DNA of 64,000 nt, from assembly GCF_025148285.1 (NCBI RefSeq), contig NZ_CP102268.1, positions 2,025,001 through 2,089,000 of the forward strand. The letters run 5' to 3'. The position numbers were made by a program, and so were the translations under genes. The DNA comes from Marvinbryantia formatexigens DSM 14469 (GTDB lineage Bacteria; Bacillota; Clostridia; Lachnospirales; Lachnospiraceae). The notes beneath the pieces were generated by a model. The model did not search any database. It saw nothing but the letters and a program-made list of their open reading frames with translations, and was not told the DNA's origin. Positions 8,903 through 21,184 of the stretch are shown here, piece by piece; position 1 is the first letter of the stretch; each line of letters begins with the position of its first letter.

Positions 8903-11089
8903 TCATAACCTCTTTAATCTGGTGGCTCCTCCCTGCTTTTTTATCTGATAGCGTTCCCCCTGAAAGGTAAATTCCAGCAGGAAGTTTTTCCAGTCATCCG
9001 GCAGGTGCGGCTCGAACAGGTAGCCGCTTTCTGCATCGGGGGTGGGATGGAATCCGGCAAGGTTTTCGATGAGAAACGGTATCGGGGCGCTCGCCCACGG
9101 ATGGCAGAGGCTGGTATTCCATTTCTGGTCTTTTCCCCAGGCTTCAAAGCAGCAGGTCGCGCCCTCCCGCAGCATATTTATCCAGCCGTGCTCTCCCTTG
9201 TTCAGAAGCAGCGCCGCCGCTTTGTCGTAATATTCCTTCTGCGCCAGCGCCCGCAGCACGAAGTAGCTGCAGTGTACGCCGCAGCGGAAGTCTTCTGATG
9301 CAAGAAAATTGGCAACGGTTTCAACCGCCTCCGGCGGCACGATATCAAAATACAGGGCATAGACGTTTGCATGCAGGGCGCTATGCTCACTTTTTTCGCT
9401 GTCCCTAAAAAGCTTTTTCTCCGGATCATAAAAGGCGCGCACATAAGCGTCTCTTAAAGGTTCCCATTCCCTGCTGTTTTCAAGACCGAGAATATTTTCT
9501 ATCTCGCTTAATGTTTTTATCGCTCCGATATACAGCGCGTTTATGACGTTGTGACACTCCGGCGCCATGACGGGGTCCTCTATGTCATCCAGAACCATGT
9601 CATAGCCGTCTCTTAAATTCTCCGGCCAGTCCACCAGATTCCATTTTTCCCAGACCCTGTCCAGAAGCCCGTCGTATCTCTGGTATTTTTCAAAATAGCG
9701 GATAATGTCATACGCCACCGGGTAGTAGCGCCGCATAAATTCCACATCCCCCGTGAAACGGTAATCCAGCAGGAGAAGCTGGCTCCAGAGCAGTGAAAAA
9801 TCCGCAATTTCCTGCATCTGACTGCCGGGAGCTACCGCCATCAGTCCTGGACAGATTTTCGCCGACTGTGCAAACTGGTCGATGCACTTGCGCAGCATAT
9901 CGGTTTTTCCCGTCAGCCAGGCCTGGGAATGTGCCGTCACCACGGCGTCCCCCAGATACTGCCCCTTTTCTCTGGTCGGACAGTCAAGATAGCCTTCCTG
10001 GGTTCCGTATTTTACGGCATTTTTGCAGATGGTAAAGATTCTCTTCAGCTCTTCATCCGCCTCTTTTAAGACGCAGGTGTTTTCGTTCATCGGATAATGC
10101 CGCTCCTGGACGGTCATTTCCAGAAGCTGCGGCGTCTGCATTTTTCCACGGGCTTTGTCAGAATCAGAAATGTTATCCACATTTTCCGGAAAAATCTGCA
10201 CATAACGGAAGCCCTTATAGTCATAGGGCACATAAGAGCTGACGCCGTCCTTCAGAATCCAGATTTCTTCATAGCGGCAGCCGCAGCGCATATCATAACG
10301 GACATTTTCCTGCTCATCCAGCTCTTCCCCGCAGTGGATAAAAAGTCTGCTTCCCGCAGCTCCTGTTGCTTTCAGAAAAAGGCTCCCCGTTATCTCACCG
10401 CCCAGATCAGCGAACCAGCTTCCATCCGCTCTTTTTTCCGGCTGTATGCATCTTTCTTTAATGCATAAATTTTCTGTCGGCTGCTTCTGCAGGGCATAAT
10501 CCGCCCACCCGGCGGGAACCATTTTCTCCCAGCAGGAATCGTCAAAGGATGGTACGTTCCATTCCTCCTCCCACAGGCGGCTGTCGAAGTTTTCCAGAAA
10601 CTGTGTATCGTACCCTGTCAGCTCTCCGGAATATGCCAGACAACGGCGGCAGCGCCAGGAAAATTCCTGTATCTGCTCTTCTTCGCTGTCTGTTTCCTTC
10701 CAGACCATTTCCGCCGCCAGCGCCAGACGTCCGTCCCCGCTGTTCCAGACGCGGTTTACCGCTCCCTGATAATACAGATGAACGGCGATACAGTTTTCTC
10801 CCTCTTTCAAAAATAAGGAAACCGGCACCTCGTTATAATAATAATGCTCTGTATATGCCGGAGCCGGTCCCTGTGTAACGAACCTGCCGTTTATGTAAAG
10901 CTTATAGTAGTCGTCCGCGGAAATGCGCAGCGTGCAGCTTTTCATGTCCTTCCGGTATGTAAAAGAAGTTCTTGCCAGAACATGAATATTTTTTCCCGGA
11001 CCAGGATATATCTCTGCCGGGTCCTTTTCTTTTTTATACACGTTTACCGGCTTTATTTTTGAATATTCCTGCAATGTAAACCATTTCAT
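8903..11089 (-). CDS. Alpha-L-rhamnosidase-like glycoside hydrolase (GH78 type)
   Basis: Probably removes terminal alpha-L-rhamnose, or a related sugar, from plant or host glycoconjugates. Starting at MKWFTLQEYSKI the protein has 728 residues. It has a Bac_rhamnosid_N-like jelly roll (ISADDYYKLYINGRFVTQGPAPA, with VNRVWNSGDGRLALAAEMVW), a second beta domain (FADLGGEITGSLFLKATG), and an (alpha/alpha)6 barrel introduced by YLDCPTREKGQYLGD (about residues 367-381), the motif carrying acidic catalytic residues in the family. There is no signal peptide, so it acts in the cytoplasm on imported oligosaccharides. I prefer the ATG at 11089, with AGGAG 11 nt upstream, over an in-frame GTG at 11167 that would add 26 atypical residues. 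Confidence 0.85.
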   Translation of the reverse strand: MKWFTLQEYSKIKPVNVYKKEKDPAEIYPGPGKNIHVLARTSFTYRKDMKSCTLRISADDYYKLYINGRFVTQGPAPAYTEHYYYNEVPVSLFLKEGENCIAVHLYYQGAVNRVWNSGDGRLALAAEMVWKETDSEEEQIQEFSWRCRRCLAYSGELTGYDTQFLENFDSRLWEEEWNVPSFDDSCWEKMVPAGWADYALQKQPTENLCIKERCIQPEKRADGSWFADLGGEITGSLFLKATGAAGSRLFIHCGEELDEQENVRYDMRCGCRYEEIWILKDGVSSYVPYDYKGFRYVQIFPENVDNISDSDKARGKMQTPQLLEMTVQERHYPMNENTCVLKEADEELKRIFTICKNAVKYGTQEGYLDCPTREKGQYLGDAVVTAHSQAWLTGKTDMLRKCIDQFAQSAKICPGLMAVAPGSQMQEIADFSLLWSQLLLLDYRFTGDVEFMRRYYPVAYDIIRYFEKYQRYDGLLDRVWEKWNLVDWPENLRDGYDMVLDDIEDPVMAPECHNVINALYIGAIKTLSEIENILGLENSREWEPLRDAYVRAFYDPEKKLFRDSEKSEHSALHANVYALYFDIVPPEAVETVANFLASEDFRCGVHCSYFVLRALAQKEYYDKAAALLLNKGEHGWINMLREGATCCFEAWGKDQKWNTSLCHPWASAPIPFLIENLAGFHPTPDAESGYLFEPHLPDDWKNFLLEFTFQGERYQIKKQGGATRLKRL

Positions 11090-11170
11090 TTTTCCGCTAT
11101 CTCCTGTCCGGTACCGTTTCCCAATACCATCCTGCGCAATTTTTCCACCTGTGCGGTTACAACTCACTTA

Positions 11171-11887
11171 TCATACAGCCGCACAGGCAGCAATTTTTTT
11201 CTCGATTCTTTCTTTTACGATTGCCGCGATTTCCGTTGTTTTCATATCCTTGTATTCCTCGTAATACAAGGGCTCCAGATAATGCACCTGCACCGTTACC
11301 GGCTTTGTGGAGTGGGAATCGAAGGGAACAAAGGAATTTATCAGCGCGACCGGCACGATCGGGCATTTCGCCCTTGTCGCCGCCTTAAAGCTGCCGCCCT
11401 TGAAGTCGAGAAGCTGATTTCCGTTGCGGGAGCGTGTGCCCTCCGCAAAGATAATATAATTTCTTCCCTCGGATACTTCTTTTGCCACCTCCAGGATCAC
11501 TTTCAGAGACTGCTTGATGTCGTCCCTGTCCATGCATTTTGCCTTCATAATCTTCCGTATCTGTATCAGGAAGGGGATATTTTTTACCTCCTGCTTCATC
11601 ACGACCGAAAAAGGTCTGTCGCAGCTTTCAATCATGGAGAGCACATCGTACATCCCCTGATGATTGGGATAAAAAATAAATCCGTTTTTTTCCGGAAGAT
11701 GTTCCTGCCCGTCCGCCTGGATAAGCACCCTTCCGCCCTTATTTGCATGTATCGTTATCTTTTTTAAGAGCGCAAACCGCTGCTCCTCCGTATGATTGTC
11801 CTTTTCCCGTGAATACCACAGAAGCTGAATCCAGTACCAGGGCACATAAATAATATTTCTAAGCACCATCAAAAGAATACGTCTCAT
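11171..11887 (-). CDS. plsC: 1-acyl-sn-glycerol-3-phosphate acyltransferase
   Basis: Transfers an acyl chain to lysophosphatidic acid in phospholipid synthesis at the inner face of the membrane. The 238-residue protein has an N-terminal hydrophobic segment (LMVLRNIIYVPWYWIQLLWY), the catalytic HX4D motif in NHQGMYDV, the glycerol-phosphate-binding motif FAEGTRSRNG, and the later VPVALINS block. It follows gatD with a 12-bp gap in the origin-proximal minus-strand run, and GAGGGAG lies 5 nt before the ATG. Confidence 0.9.
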   Translation of the reverse strand: MRRILLMVLRNIIYVPWYWIQLLWYSREKDNHTEEQRFALLKKITIHANKGGRVLIQADGQEHLPEKNGFIFYPNHQGMYDVLSMIESCDRPFSVVMKQEVKNIPFLIQIRKIMKAKCMDRDDIKQSLKVILEVAKEVSEGRNYIIFAEGTRSRNGNQLLDFKGGSFKAATRAKCPIVPVALINSFVPFDSHSTKPVTVQVHYLEPLYYEEYKDMKTTEIAAIVKERIEKKIAACAAV

Positions 11888-11898
11888 TTTTTCTCCCT

Positions 11899-12657
11899 CT
11901 ACACAAGCTGCTCCTGGTTCTGCGGCCTGCTCACCTTTCCCTTAAAACGATTATAAATATACGCGTTTGCCTCTTTTTCCTCCACATCCTCCAGCGGCTG
12001 CAGCTCTATCTTTTTGTGATATTTCCGCTCCAGCGCCCGCGTAATCAGATAATCCGCTACCTGCGGATTTTTTGGAAGCAGCGGTCCGTGAATGTAGGTG
12101 CCGATGACATTTTTGTAAACGACGCCCTCATAACCGCTCTCCCCATTGTTTCCGCTGCCATAAATAACCTTTCCAAGCGGCTTATTCTGTTTGATATCGG
12201 TTCTCCCGCCGTGATTTTCAAATCCGACCACCGGCATGGAAAACAGCTCGCTCTCCAGAACGATATTGTCAATCAGACGGTAGCCGGTGCCCTGCTCCGT
12301 GTCCATATCCACGATGCCAAGCCCCTCGATTCTGCCGTCCTTTGTGGCATAGTAATTTCCCAGAAGCTGGTAGCCGCCGCAGACAGCGATTACCACCCCG
12401 TCGTCCTCCACATAGGCGCGGAAATTTTCTCTGATTTTTTTCAGCTTTTCGCAGACCAGCATCTGCTCCCTGTCGGAGCCGCCGCCGAGCAGAACGATAT
12501 CCAGCTTTGAAAAGTCAATCTCATCATCGTTTTCAAAAGCCTGTACCTCCGCCTCAATGCCGCGCCACTGGCAGCGCTTTTTCAGACACTGGATATTTCC
12601 CCTGTCACCATACAGGTTCAGAAAATCCGGATACAAATGTCCAATCGTCAGCTTCAT
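11899..12657 (-). CDS. gatD: Lipid II isoglutaminyl synthase, glutamine amidotransferase subunit
   Basis: Supplies ammonia by hydrolysing glutamine so that its partner MurT can amidate the alpha-carboxyl of D-Glu in lipid II stem peptides. The 252-residue CobB/CobQ-type amidotransferase starts MKLTIGHLYPDFLNLYGDRGN, as GatD does. It has the nucleophile Cys in VCGGYQLLG and the C-terminal His in GTYIHGPLLPKNP. It overlaps murT by 4 bp (ATGA), so the two subunits are translationally coupled. Confidence 0.94.
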   Translation of the reverse strand: MKLTIGHLYPDFLNLYGDRGNIQCLKKRCQWRGIEAEVQAFENDDEIDFSKLDIVLLGGGSDREQMLVCEKLKKIRENFRAYVEDDGVVIAVCGGYQLLGNYYATKDGRIEGLGIVDMDTEQGTGYRLIDNIVLESELFSMPVVGFENHGGRTDIKQNKPLGKVIYGSGNNGESGYEGVVYKNVIGTYIHGPLLPKNPQVADYLITRALERKYHKKIELQPLEDVEEKEANAYIYNRFKGKVSRPQNQEQLV

Positions 12658-13988
12658 GATGCTTCCTCCATTCTTTTCAGAATGTTGTGCGTGCTGTAAA
12701 GCCCGGTGTAATTTACCAGGACATAAAGGTTCTTACAGCCATGCGCGATTCGCTCCCGGATTGCTTTTTCCACATCCGGCTCGATTTCCGCCGGGATATC
12801 CACATATTTCAGACGCAGACGCATATCCTGGCAGCGGATGCCGCTCACCACGATGGAATTGATATTGTCCGACTGGAAACGGTCAAAATCCACGTCCCAC
12901 AGCCAGGAAACATCCGTCCCGTCCTGGTCGTTGTCGTTAATCAGTATGATAATGTCCTTTAAGGATTTATCCTCCATCACGGCGGAAATATTCTGGTTGA
13001 AGCCCGCCGGGTTTTTCGCCAGATTTAAAATGATTTCCGTGCCGTCTATGGAAAAATGCTCGTTGCGCCCGTTTTCCGGATTGTAGGCATCCAGCACCTC
13101 CTGGAAATTTTCCAGCGGCAGTCCCGCCTCCCGCGCTGCCGCGTAGGACGCCAGGATGTTGTAAATATTATAAAATCCACGGTAATTTGCCCGGATACGA
13201 CGGTTTTCCACCGTAAACGCCAGATGGTTCCCCGTCTCGATATCCGACGCGTTATATTTTATCTGCGGACGCTTAAAATCACAGGAGCTGCAGTAATAAT
13301 CGCCAAGCTGGCTGAAATGATAAAAATGATACTCCATCTTCGCGCCGCATTTTTTGCAGAAGCGTCCCTCTTTAATCTCGTTGATGGATTCGTCAAACAC
13401 CTTTTCGCCGATTCCATAGGTCACATACGGATTTTTGCTCTCCTGCGTCACAAAAACAGAGAGCGCGTCGTCCGCGTTCACAATAATCTTCATATCCGGC
13501 GCCAGCTTCATGGCGTCACGCACAAGGTTCATCGTGATATCGATTTCCCCGTAGCGGTCAAGCTGGTCGCGGAAAAGATTTGTCAGCACCATGAAATCCG
13601 GCTTAAAATGCGGGAAAATGCGAAGCGCGGACGCCTCATCCACCTCGATGCAGGCATAATCCGCGTCCAGCTTCCCATTCCATCCGGCAGCCAGCACAAA
13701 GGACGCCACGCATCCGTTGAGCATATTGGAGCCGGTATGATTGCAGACGACCTTTTTCTTCTGCGCTTCCAGCGTCGAGCAGAGCAGATTGTTGGTCGTT
13801 GTCTTTCCGTTTGTGCCGCAGACGACGTAAATTTTTTCCTTTACATCGCCCGCCAGCTCTGTTAATATCTTCGGGTCTATCATCAGAGCGATTTTTCCGG
13901 CCCAGGTAACACCCTGTTTTCCAAGCATTTTACATATCCGCGCCGTAAGCTTTGCAGTCCACACTGCCGCAATTCTGCGTAATCTCAT
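12654..13988 (-). CDS. murT: Lipid II isoglutaminyl synthase, Mur-ligase subunit
   Basis: ATP-dependent ligase half of the MurT/GatD complex that amidates D-Glu of lipid II in peptidoglycan synthesis. The 444 residues contain the Mur P-loop CGTNGKTTTNNLL, the Mur ligase central domain, an inserted four-cysteine zinc ribbon (CKKCGAKMEYHF...YCSSCDFKRP) typical of MurT, and the C-terminal DUF1727 domain (ILINDNDQDGTDVSWLWDVDF). The zinc ribbon and DUF1727 separate it from MurC-F. It lies 13 bp behind gyrA. Confidence 0.95.
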   Translation of the reverse strand: MRLRRIAAVWTAKLTARICKMLGKQGVTWAGKIALMIDPKILTELAGDVKEKIYVVCGTNGKTTTNNLLCSTLEAQKKKVVCNHTGSNMLNGCVASFVLAAGWNGKLDADYACIEVDEASALRIFPHFKPDFMVLTNLFRDQLDRYGEIDITMNLVRDAMKLAPDMKIIVNADDALSVFVTQESKNPYVTYGIGEKVFDESINEIKEGRFCKKCGAKMEYHFYHFSQLGDYYCSSCDFKRPQIKYNASDIETGNHLAFTVENRRIRANYRGFYNIYNILASYAAAREAGLPLENFQEVLDAYNPENGRNEHFSIDGTEIILNLAKNPAGFNQNISAVMEDKSLKDIIILINDNDQDGTDVSWLWDVDFDRFQSDNINSIVVSGIRCQDMRLRLKYVDIPAEIEPDVEKAIRERIAHGCKNLYVLVNYTGLYSTHNILKRMEEAS

Positions 13989-14001
13989 AAAATCCGCTCC
14001 T

Positions 14002-16458
14002 TTAAGATTCTCTTACCTTCGTAATGCTGGCAACCTGCACATCCTTTTCCAGATTCATCAGCTTCACGCCGGAGGTAATCCGGTTCAGCACAGAGATGTC
14101 GCTGCACGGCATCTGGATAATGATACCCTCGGTGTTGATAATCATAATATCGCTGTCGTAATTTACCGCCTTTGCCGCGATGACATTGCCCGTTTTTTCC
14201 AGAATCTTATAGCACTTCACGCCCTTACCGCCGCGGTTCTGCACCTTAAATTCCTCCATCGCGGTCAGCTTGCCCATGCCCTTTTCCGAAACAATCAGCA
14301 TGTACTCTCCCTGGCAGTCAAGCTGCATACCAACCACCTCGTCGCCGTCCATCAGATTGATACCGATAACGCCCATCGAAACACGTCCTGTGCTGCGCAC
14401 ATCCGTCTCATGGAAGCGGATGCACTGTCCGTAAGCTGTCACCAGAAGGATATCCTTGTGGTTGTCCGTAAACTTCACCTCAATCAGCTCATCGTCCTCG
14501 CGCAGGCTGATGGCGGCAAGTCCCGTCTTGCGCACATTTGCGTAATCCGTAATCGGCGTCTTTTTCACAAGACCCTTCTTTGTCGCCATAAACAGATAGT
14601 GGTCCTCATTGTACTCGCGAATCGGGATGACCGCCGTTATCTTCTCCTCCGGAGCGAGCTGCAGGAGGTTGATAATTGCCGTTCCGCGCGCCGTCCGTCC
14701 CGCCTCCGGAATCTCGTATGCCTTCAGGCGGTACACCTTGCCGAGGTTCGTAAAGAACATCAGATACTCGTGCGTCGAGGTCATAAACAGCTCCTCAATG
14801 TTGTCCTCATCGATGGTCTGCATTCCCTTAATGCCCTTGCCGCCGCGGTTCTGGCTCTTAAAGTTATCCGGCGTCATCCGCTTAATGTAACCAAGTCTTG
14901 TCATGGTGATGACCACATTTTCCTCCGGAATCAGATCCTCCACCGTAAAATCAAACTCGTCGAATCCAATCGATGTTTTGCGGTCGTCGCCGTATTTATC
15001 GCTGATTTCCGTAATCTCTTTTTTGATAACGCCAAGCAGGAGCTTTTCATCCGCCAGAATCGCTTTCAGCTCTCCGATGCGTTTCATCAGCTCCGCGTAC
15101 TCCGCCTCCAGACGCTCCCGCTCCAAACCGGTCAGCGTGCGCAGACGCATATCCACGATTGCCTGTGCCTGCGCATCCGTCAGCTCAAAGCGCGCCATCA
15201 GGGATTCCTTCGCGATCTGTGTGCTGCGCGAACCGCGGATAATGTGGATTACCTCGTCGATATTATCAAGCGCAATCAGCAGACCCTCTAAAATGTGGGC
15301 GCGTTCCTCCGCCTTGTTTAATTCGTATTTTGTTCTTCTGGTAACGACATCCTCCTGATGCTTCAGGTAATAGTCCAGCATTTCCAGAAGATTCAACACC
15401 TTCGGCTGCAGGATATCGTTGCCTCTGCTCACAACGGCGAGCATGATCACGCCGAAGGTATCCTGTAGCTGCGTATGCTTATAAAGCTGGTTTAAAATCA
15501 CATTTGCATTTACATCGCGGCGCAGCTCGATATTGATGCGCATCCCCTCGCGGCTGGATTCATCCGTCAGCGCCGTGATGCCATCGATCTTTTTCTCCTT
15601 CACAAGGTCCGCAATCTTCTCGATCAGCCTCGCCTTATTTACCAGGTAGGGAAGCTCCGTCACAATGATGTGGCTCTTGCCGTTCGGCATCGTCTCGATA
15701 TTTGTGACCGCGCGCACGCGGATTTTTCCGCGCCCCGTGCGGTAAGCCTCCTCGATTCCGCGGGTTCCGAGAATCTGCGCGCCCGTTGGGAAATCCGGTC
15801 CCTTGATAATCTTCAGAATTTCCTCGATTTTCGTCTCCCGGTCCTCCTCGATGCGGTTATCGATGATTTTAACGACAGCCGCAATGACCTCCCGCAGATT
15901 GTGCGGCGGAATATTCGTCGCCATGCCGACGGCGATACCGGAGGTACCGTTCACCAGAAGATTTGGAAATCTGGACGGCAGCACGACCGGCTCTTTCTCT
16001 GTCTCATCAAAGTTTGGCTTAAAATCTACGGTATCCTTGTTGATATCCGCAAGCATTTCCATCGAAATCTTGCTCAGACGCGCCTCCGTGTATCGCATGG
16101 CGGCGGCGCCGTCGCCGTCCACGGAGCCGAAGTTTCCGTGACCGTCCACCAGCGGATATCTTGTCGACCAGGGCTGCGCCATATTGACAAGCGCTCCGTA
16201 GATGGAGCTGTCTCCGTGGGGATGATATTTACCCATCGTATCACCGACGATACGCGCACATTTTCTGTGCGGCTTGTCGGGACCGTTGTTCAGTTCAATC
16301 ATCGAGTACAGTACACGTCTCTGCACCGGCTTTAAGCCGTCCCGCACGTCCGGAAGCGCACGGGAAGCAATAACGCTCATCGCGTATTCGATGTAAGATT
16401 GTTCCATTGTCTTTTTCAGGTCGACTTCATGTACCTTGTCAAAAACATTATCTTCCAC
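14002..16458 (-). CDS. gyrA: DNA gyrase subunit A
   Basis: Breaking-rejoining subunit of DNA gyrase, an A2B2 enzyme that introduces negative supercoils. The 818 residues hold the winged-helix region with [11 protein letters not shown], the quinolone-determining stretch [18 protein letters not shown], the catalytic Tyr in AMRYTEARL, the coiled-coil/gate domain, and a C-terminal beta-pinwheel with a GyrA box ([10 protein letters not shown]) and a second such loop ([10 protein letters not shown]). The residue matching E. coli Ser83 is Ser84, and the one matching Asp87 is Gly88. It lies 11 bp after gyrB. Confidence 0.98.
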   Translation of the reverse strand: MEDNVFDKVHEVDLKKTMEQSYIEYAMSVIASRALPDVRDGLKPVQRRVLYSMIELNNGPDKPHRKCARIVGDTMGKYHPHGDSSIYGALVNMAQPWSTRYPLVDGHGNFGSVDGDGAAAMRYTEARLSKISMEMLADINKDTVDFKPNFDETEKEPVVLPSRFPNLLVNGTSGIAVGMATNIPPHNLREVIAAVVKIIDNRIEEDRETKIEEILKIIKGPDFPTGAQILGTRGIEEAYRTGRGKIRVRAVTNIETMPNGKSHIIVTELPYLVNKARLIEKIADLVKEKKIDGITALTDESSREGMRINIELRRDVNANVILNQLYKHTQLQDTFGVIMLAVVSRGNDILQPKVLNLLEMLDYYLKHQEDVVTRRTKYELNKAEERAHILEGLLIALDNIDEVIHIIRGSRSTQIAKESLMARFELTDAQAQAIVDMRLRTLTGLERERLEAEYAELMKRIGELKAILADEKLLLGVIKKEITEISDKYGDDRKTSIGFDEFDFTVEDLIPEENVVITMTRLGYIKRMTPDNFKSQNRGGKGIKGMQTIDEDNIEELFMTSTHEYLMFFTNLGKVYRLKAYEIPEAGRTARGTAIINLLQLAPEEKITAVIPIREYNEDHYLFMATKKGLVKKTPITDYANVRKTGLAAISLREDDELIEVKFTDNHKDILLVTAYGQCIRFHETDVRSTGRVSMGVIGINLMDGDEVVGMQLDCQGEYMLIVSEKGMGKLTAMEEFKVQNRGGKGVKCYKILEKTGNVIAAKAVNYDSDIMIINTEGIIIQMPCSDISVLNRITSGVKLMNLEKDVQVASITKVRES

Positions 16459-16469
16459 GATGCATCCTC

Positions 16470-18455
<1,986 letters not shown>

Positions 18456-18476
18456 TCAATGGAATATCTGCATCTG

Positions 18477-19559
18477 TTAATTTTCATAAACCTTACCTTC
18501 CACTACATGAAAAACCTTATTTATGTGAAACCGGTTCTGCACAAAATCGTCCAGTCCGGTGCAGGTGATAAATGTCTGTATATCATGAATACTGTCCAAT
18601 AAATATTTTTGCCGGCTGCTGTCCAGTTCAGACAATACATCGTCTAAAAGTAAAATCGGCGTATCTCCGATTTCCTGCTTCACAAGCTCTATTTCCGAGA
18701 GCTTTAAGGAAAGCGCCGCTGTGCGCTGCTGTCCCTGCGAACCAAATTTCCGGATATCCACACCGTTTGTCTGAAAACAGATATCATCCCGGTGCGGACC
18801 CGTCATGGACATTTTCATCCGCAGATCCTTTTCACGGCTGCTCCTTAACGCTTCCGCAAATTCCTCCGCCGTCACATTTTCCTCGTAGATAATCCGCAGA
18901 TGCTCCTTCTCTCCGGTCAGACGTCCGTGGATGGAATCAATAATTTCATTCAGGCGTCTGATAAAAGCTCTGCGCTCCTCAATTACTTTTTTTCCATATT
19001 CCGCCATCTGGATATCCCAGATATCCAGCGTGTCCAGAATGTCCGGCCGGAAGGCGGATTCCTTCAGGAGACGGTTCCGCTGATTTATCACCTTGTTATA
19101 ATTTGACAGGTGATGGAGATATACTTTATGGAGCTGGCAGAGCTCCATATCGATAAAATGCCGGCGGACAGAGGGACCGTCCTTGATGATATTCAGATCC
19201 TCCGGGGAAAAAAACACAAAATTCGCGATGCCAAACAGCTCGCTCGCCTTGCGGATTGGGACGCCGTTGATGGCGATACCTTTCGGTTTATTTTTTTTCA
19301 GGTGCATGTCAATCTCAATCGGAACATTGTTTCGTTCCACCTTCATGCGCAGGTGCGATTCCTCCTCCTGAAACTGGATGACCTCCCTGTCCTTGCTTCC
19401 CCTGTGGGATTTTGTGGTCCCGCACAGGTAGACAGCTTCCAGAATATTGGTTTTCCCCTGCGCGTTATCGCCATAAAAAATATTTGTCCCGCTGTCAAAT
19501 TTCAGCTTCAGAGATTTGTAATTGCGAAATTTTTCCAGCTCAATAGACTGAACAATCAT
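18477..19559 (-). CDS. recF: DNA replication and repair protein RecF
   Basis: SMC-like ATPase that loads RecA at gapped or stalled forks. The 360-residue protein shows Walker A (GDNAQGKTNILEAVY), the family segment TKSHRGSKDREVI, the ABC-type signature region FGSQGQQRTAALSLKLSE, and Walker B with the D-loop (PILLLDDVLSELD). It sits in the conserved dnaA-dnaN-yaaA-recF-gyrB order, 9 bp behind yaaA. Confidence 0.97.
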   Translation of the reverse strand: MIVQSIELEKFRNYKSLKLKFDSGTNIFYGDNAQGKTNILEAVYLCGTTKSHRGSKDREVIQFQEEESHLRMKVERNNVPIEIDMHLKKNKPKGIAINGVPIRKASELFGIANFVFFSPEDLNIIKDGPSVRRHFIDMELCQLHKVYLHHLSNYNKVINQRNRLLKESAFRPDILDTLDIWDIQMAEYGKKVIEERRAFIRRLNEIIDSIHGRLTGEKEHLRIIYEENVTAEEFAEALRSSREKDLRMKMSMTGPHRDDICFQTNGVDIRKFGSQGQQRTAALSLKLSEIELVKQEIGDTPILLLDDVLSELDSSRQKYLLDSIHDIQTFITCTGLDDFVQNRFHINKVFHVVEGKVYEN

Positions 19560-19568
19560 GACATCCTC

Positions 19569-19778
19569 TTATTTTACAATTTTTATCTCATTGTTTTCAA
19601 ATGTGACAATATCTCCGTCATAGAGCTTTTTGCCGCGCTGGTATTCCGTCTCGCCGTTGACTCTGACAAGCCCGTCCTGTATGGCGAACTTGGCATCGAC
19701 GCCGGAATCCACAAGACCGGCGGCTTTCAGCGCCTGTCCAAGTTTTATATAATCCTCCCGGAGCTTTATAATTTCCAT
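19569..19778 (-). CDS. yaaA: S4-domain RNA-binding protein YaaA
   Basis: A 69-residue protein made almost entirely of one S4 RNA-binding domain (IKLGQALKAAGLVDSGVDAKFAIQDGLVRVNGE), the small conserved gene found between dnaN and recF in Firmicutes. It probably binds ribosomal or other structured RNA; its exact role is not established. GAGAGG precedes the ATG. Confidence 0.93.
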   Translation of the reverse strand: MEIIKLREDYIKLGQALKAAGLVDSGVDAKFAIQDGLVRVNGETEYQRGKKLYDGDIVTFENNEIKIVK

Positions 19779-19867
19779 GATGACCTCTCCTTATTATGTG
19801 ATAAACGTATATCGTGCCTGCGGATTGCAAAGTGTTGTCAGTCCTTTAAGTCTTTCATACTCCTGCA

Positions 19868-20971
19868 TCATGCGTTAAAGTTGACTGGCAGGATCAGATA
19901 AATATAGCTTTCCGCATCGTCCCGGATAAAACAGGGGGCTTTCGGATTTACCAGATAAATCGTGATGGTCTCATCGTCGATTACGCGCAGAGCGTCCATG
20001 AGGAAACGCGGATTAAAGCCAATCAGAATATCCTTTCCTTCCTTCTCGATGGAAATCTGTTCGTTCATGGAACCAATCTGCGAGTTGATTTTCAGTTCCA
20101 TGCTGGTATCGCTGATGCCGATGATGATCGGTTTTTTGTCTCCTTCTTTTATCAGGAGTGTTGCCCTGTCGATACAGTTTAACAGTTCTTTTTTATTTAT
20201 TTTCAGTTTTGTCTCGTAATCGCTGGAGAGCATCTGCTCGATGCGGAAGTATTCTCCCTCGATTAACCGGGATACGGCGATCGTATTGTCAAATTCAAAT
20301 AATATGTGATTCTTTGTAAAATAAATATTTACCATATCTTCCGTTTCCCCGGAGAGTATCTTGCTGATTTCTATCAGTGTCTTTCCGGGAACAACGATTT
20401 TCTTTTTCTCGTAATTTTCTTTCAGCTCAATCTTGCGGATAGAGATACGGTGACCGTCCAGAGAGACCACTTTTAATATATTATCGCTGATTTCAAAAAG
20501 CTCTCCGGTCATCATCCGGTTATTTTCATTCTGGGCAATCGAAAAAATAGTCTGTTTGATGACTTCCTTCAGCGTGAACTGGGAAATACAGATAGAATTA
20601 TCTTTTTCCACAAAGGGAAGATAAGGGTAATCCTCTCCGTCTTTTCCGGAAATCGAAAACTGTGCTTTTTCACAGAGGATGGTTGCCTGCAGTTTATTGT
20701 CGGTCTCGATAGTAACTTCATTTTCGGGGAGCTTTCGTATAATTTCCGAGAAAAGTCTTGCATCAAGCGCTATTTTTCCTTTCTCCAGAATACTTCCGTT
20801 GACAACAGTTTCTATACCGAGCTCCATGTCGTTGGTGGTAAATTTTATTTCTCCTCTGGTAGCGTCAATCAGAATGCATTCCAGAATCGGCATGGTGGTT
20901 TTGGAAGGTACCGCCTTCATGACAATATTTACGCTTTTTAGTAATTCATTTTTCTGACAAACGATTTTCAT
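19868..20971 (-). CDS. dnaN: DNA polymerase III beta sliding clamp
   Basis: Ring-shaped processivity clamp that tethers DNA polymerase III to DNA. The protein (367 residues from MKIVCQKNELL) has three clamp domains and the typical C-terminus FIRDDAESYIYLILPVNFNA, close to the consensus YLIMPMRL clamp tail. I chose the ATG at 20971, with AAGGAG 8 nt upstream, over an in-frame codon at 20992 that would add seven residues not found in the family. It is the second gene of the dnaA operon. Confidence 0.97.
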   Translation of the reverse strand: MKIVCQKNELLKSVNIVMKAVPSKTTMPILECILIDATRGEIKFTTNDMELGIETVVNGSILEKGKIALDARLFSEIIRKLPENEVTIETDNKLQATILCEKAQFSISGKDGEDYPYLPFVEKDNSICISQFTLKEVIKQTIFSIAQNENNRMMTGELFEISDNILKVVSLDGHRISIRKIELKENYEKKKIVVPGKTLIEISKILSGETEDMVNIYFTKNHILFEFDNTIAVSRLIEGEYFRIEQMLSSDYETKLKINKKELLNCIDRATLLIKEGDKKPIIIGISDTSMELKINSQIGSMNEQISIEKEGKDILIGFNPRFLMDALRVIDDETITIYLVNPKAPCFIRDDAESYIYLILPVNFNA

Positions 20972-21184
20972 CAGTAAGCTCCTTTCTGCCAACTGCCCCG
21001 GCCCGACGCAGTACGTTAATATATTTAAAAGATTAGAAGTCGTATTAATAGGGGCTGTGGATTTGTGAATAACCCCCGCGCGCCCCGGAAATAAAGGAAA
21101 AACGCCATGTATAACTGTGTGCGTAACCCTCCGGAATCCGTATTTTCCGTGTGAATTTATGTGTATGGATATCCGTTTTCCCCG
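20972..21184. promoter_or_regulatory. dnaA-dnaN spacer with DnaA-box candidates (second half of a bipartite origin)
   Basis: This 213-bp spacer has no gene. It holds a perfect TTATNCACA-type box on the minus strand (21064-21072, TTATTCACA) next to a near match (21056-21064), plus further TGTG-A/T-rich near matches around 21148-21168. DnaA boxes on both sides of dnaA are the arrangement of the bipartite B. subtilis-type origin. It probably also carries the dnaN promoter. Confidence 0.55.
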
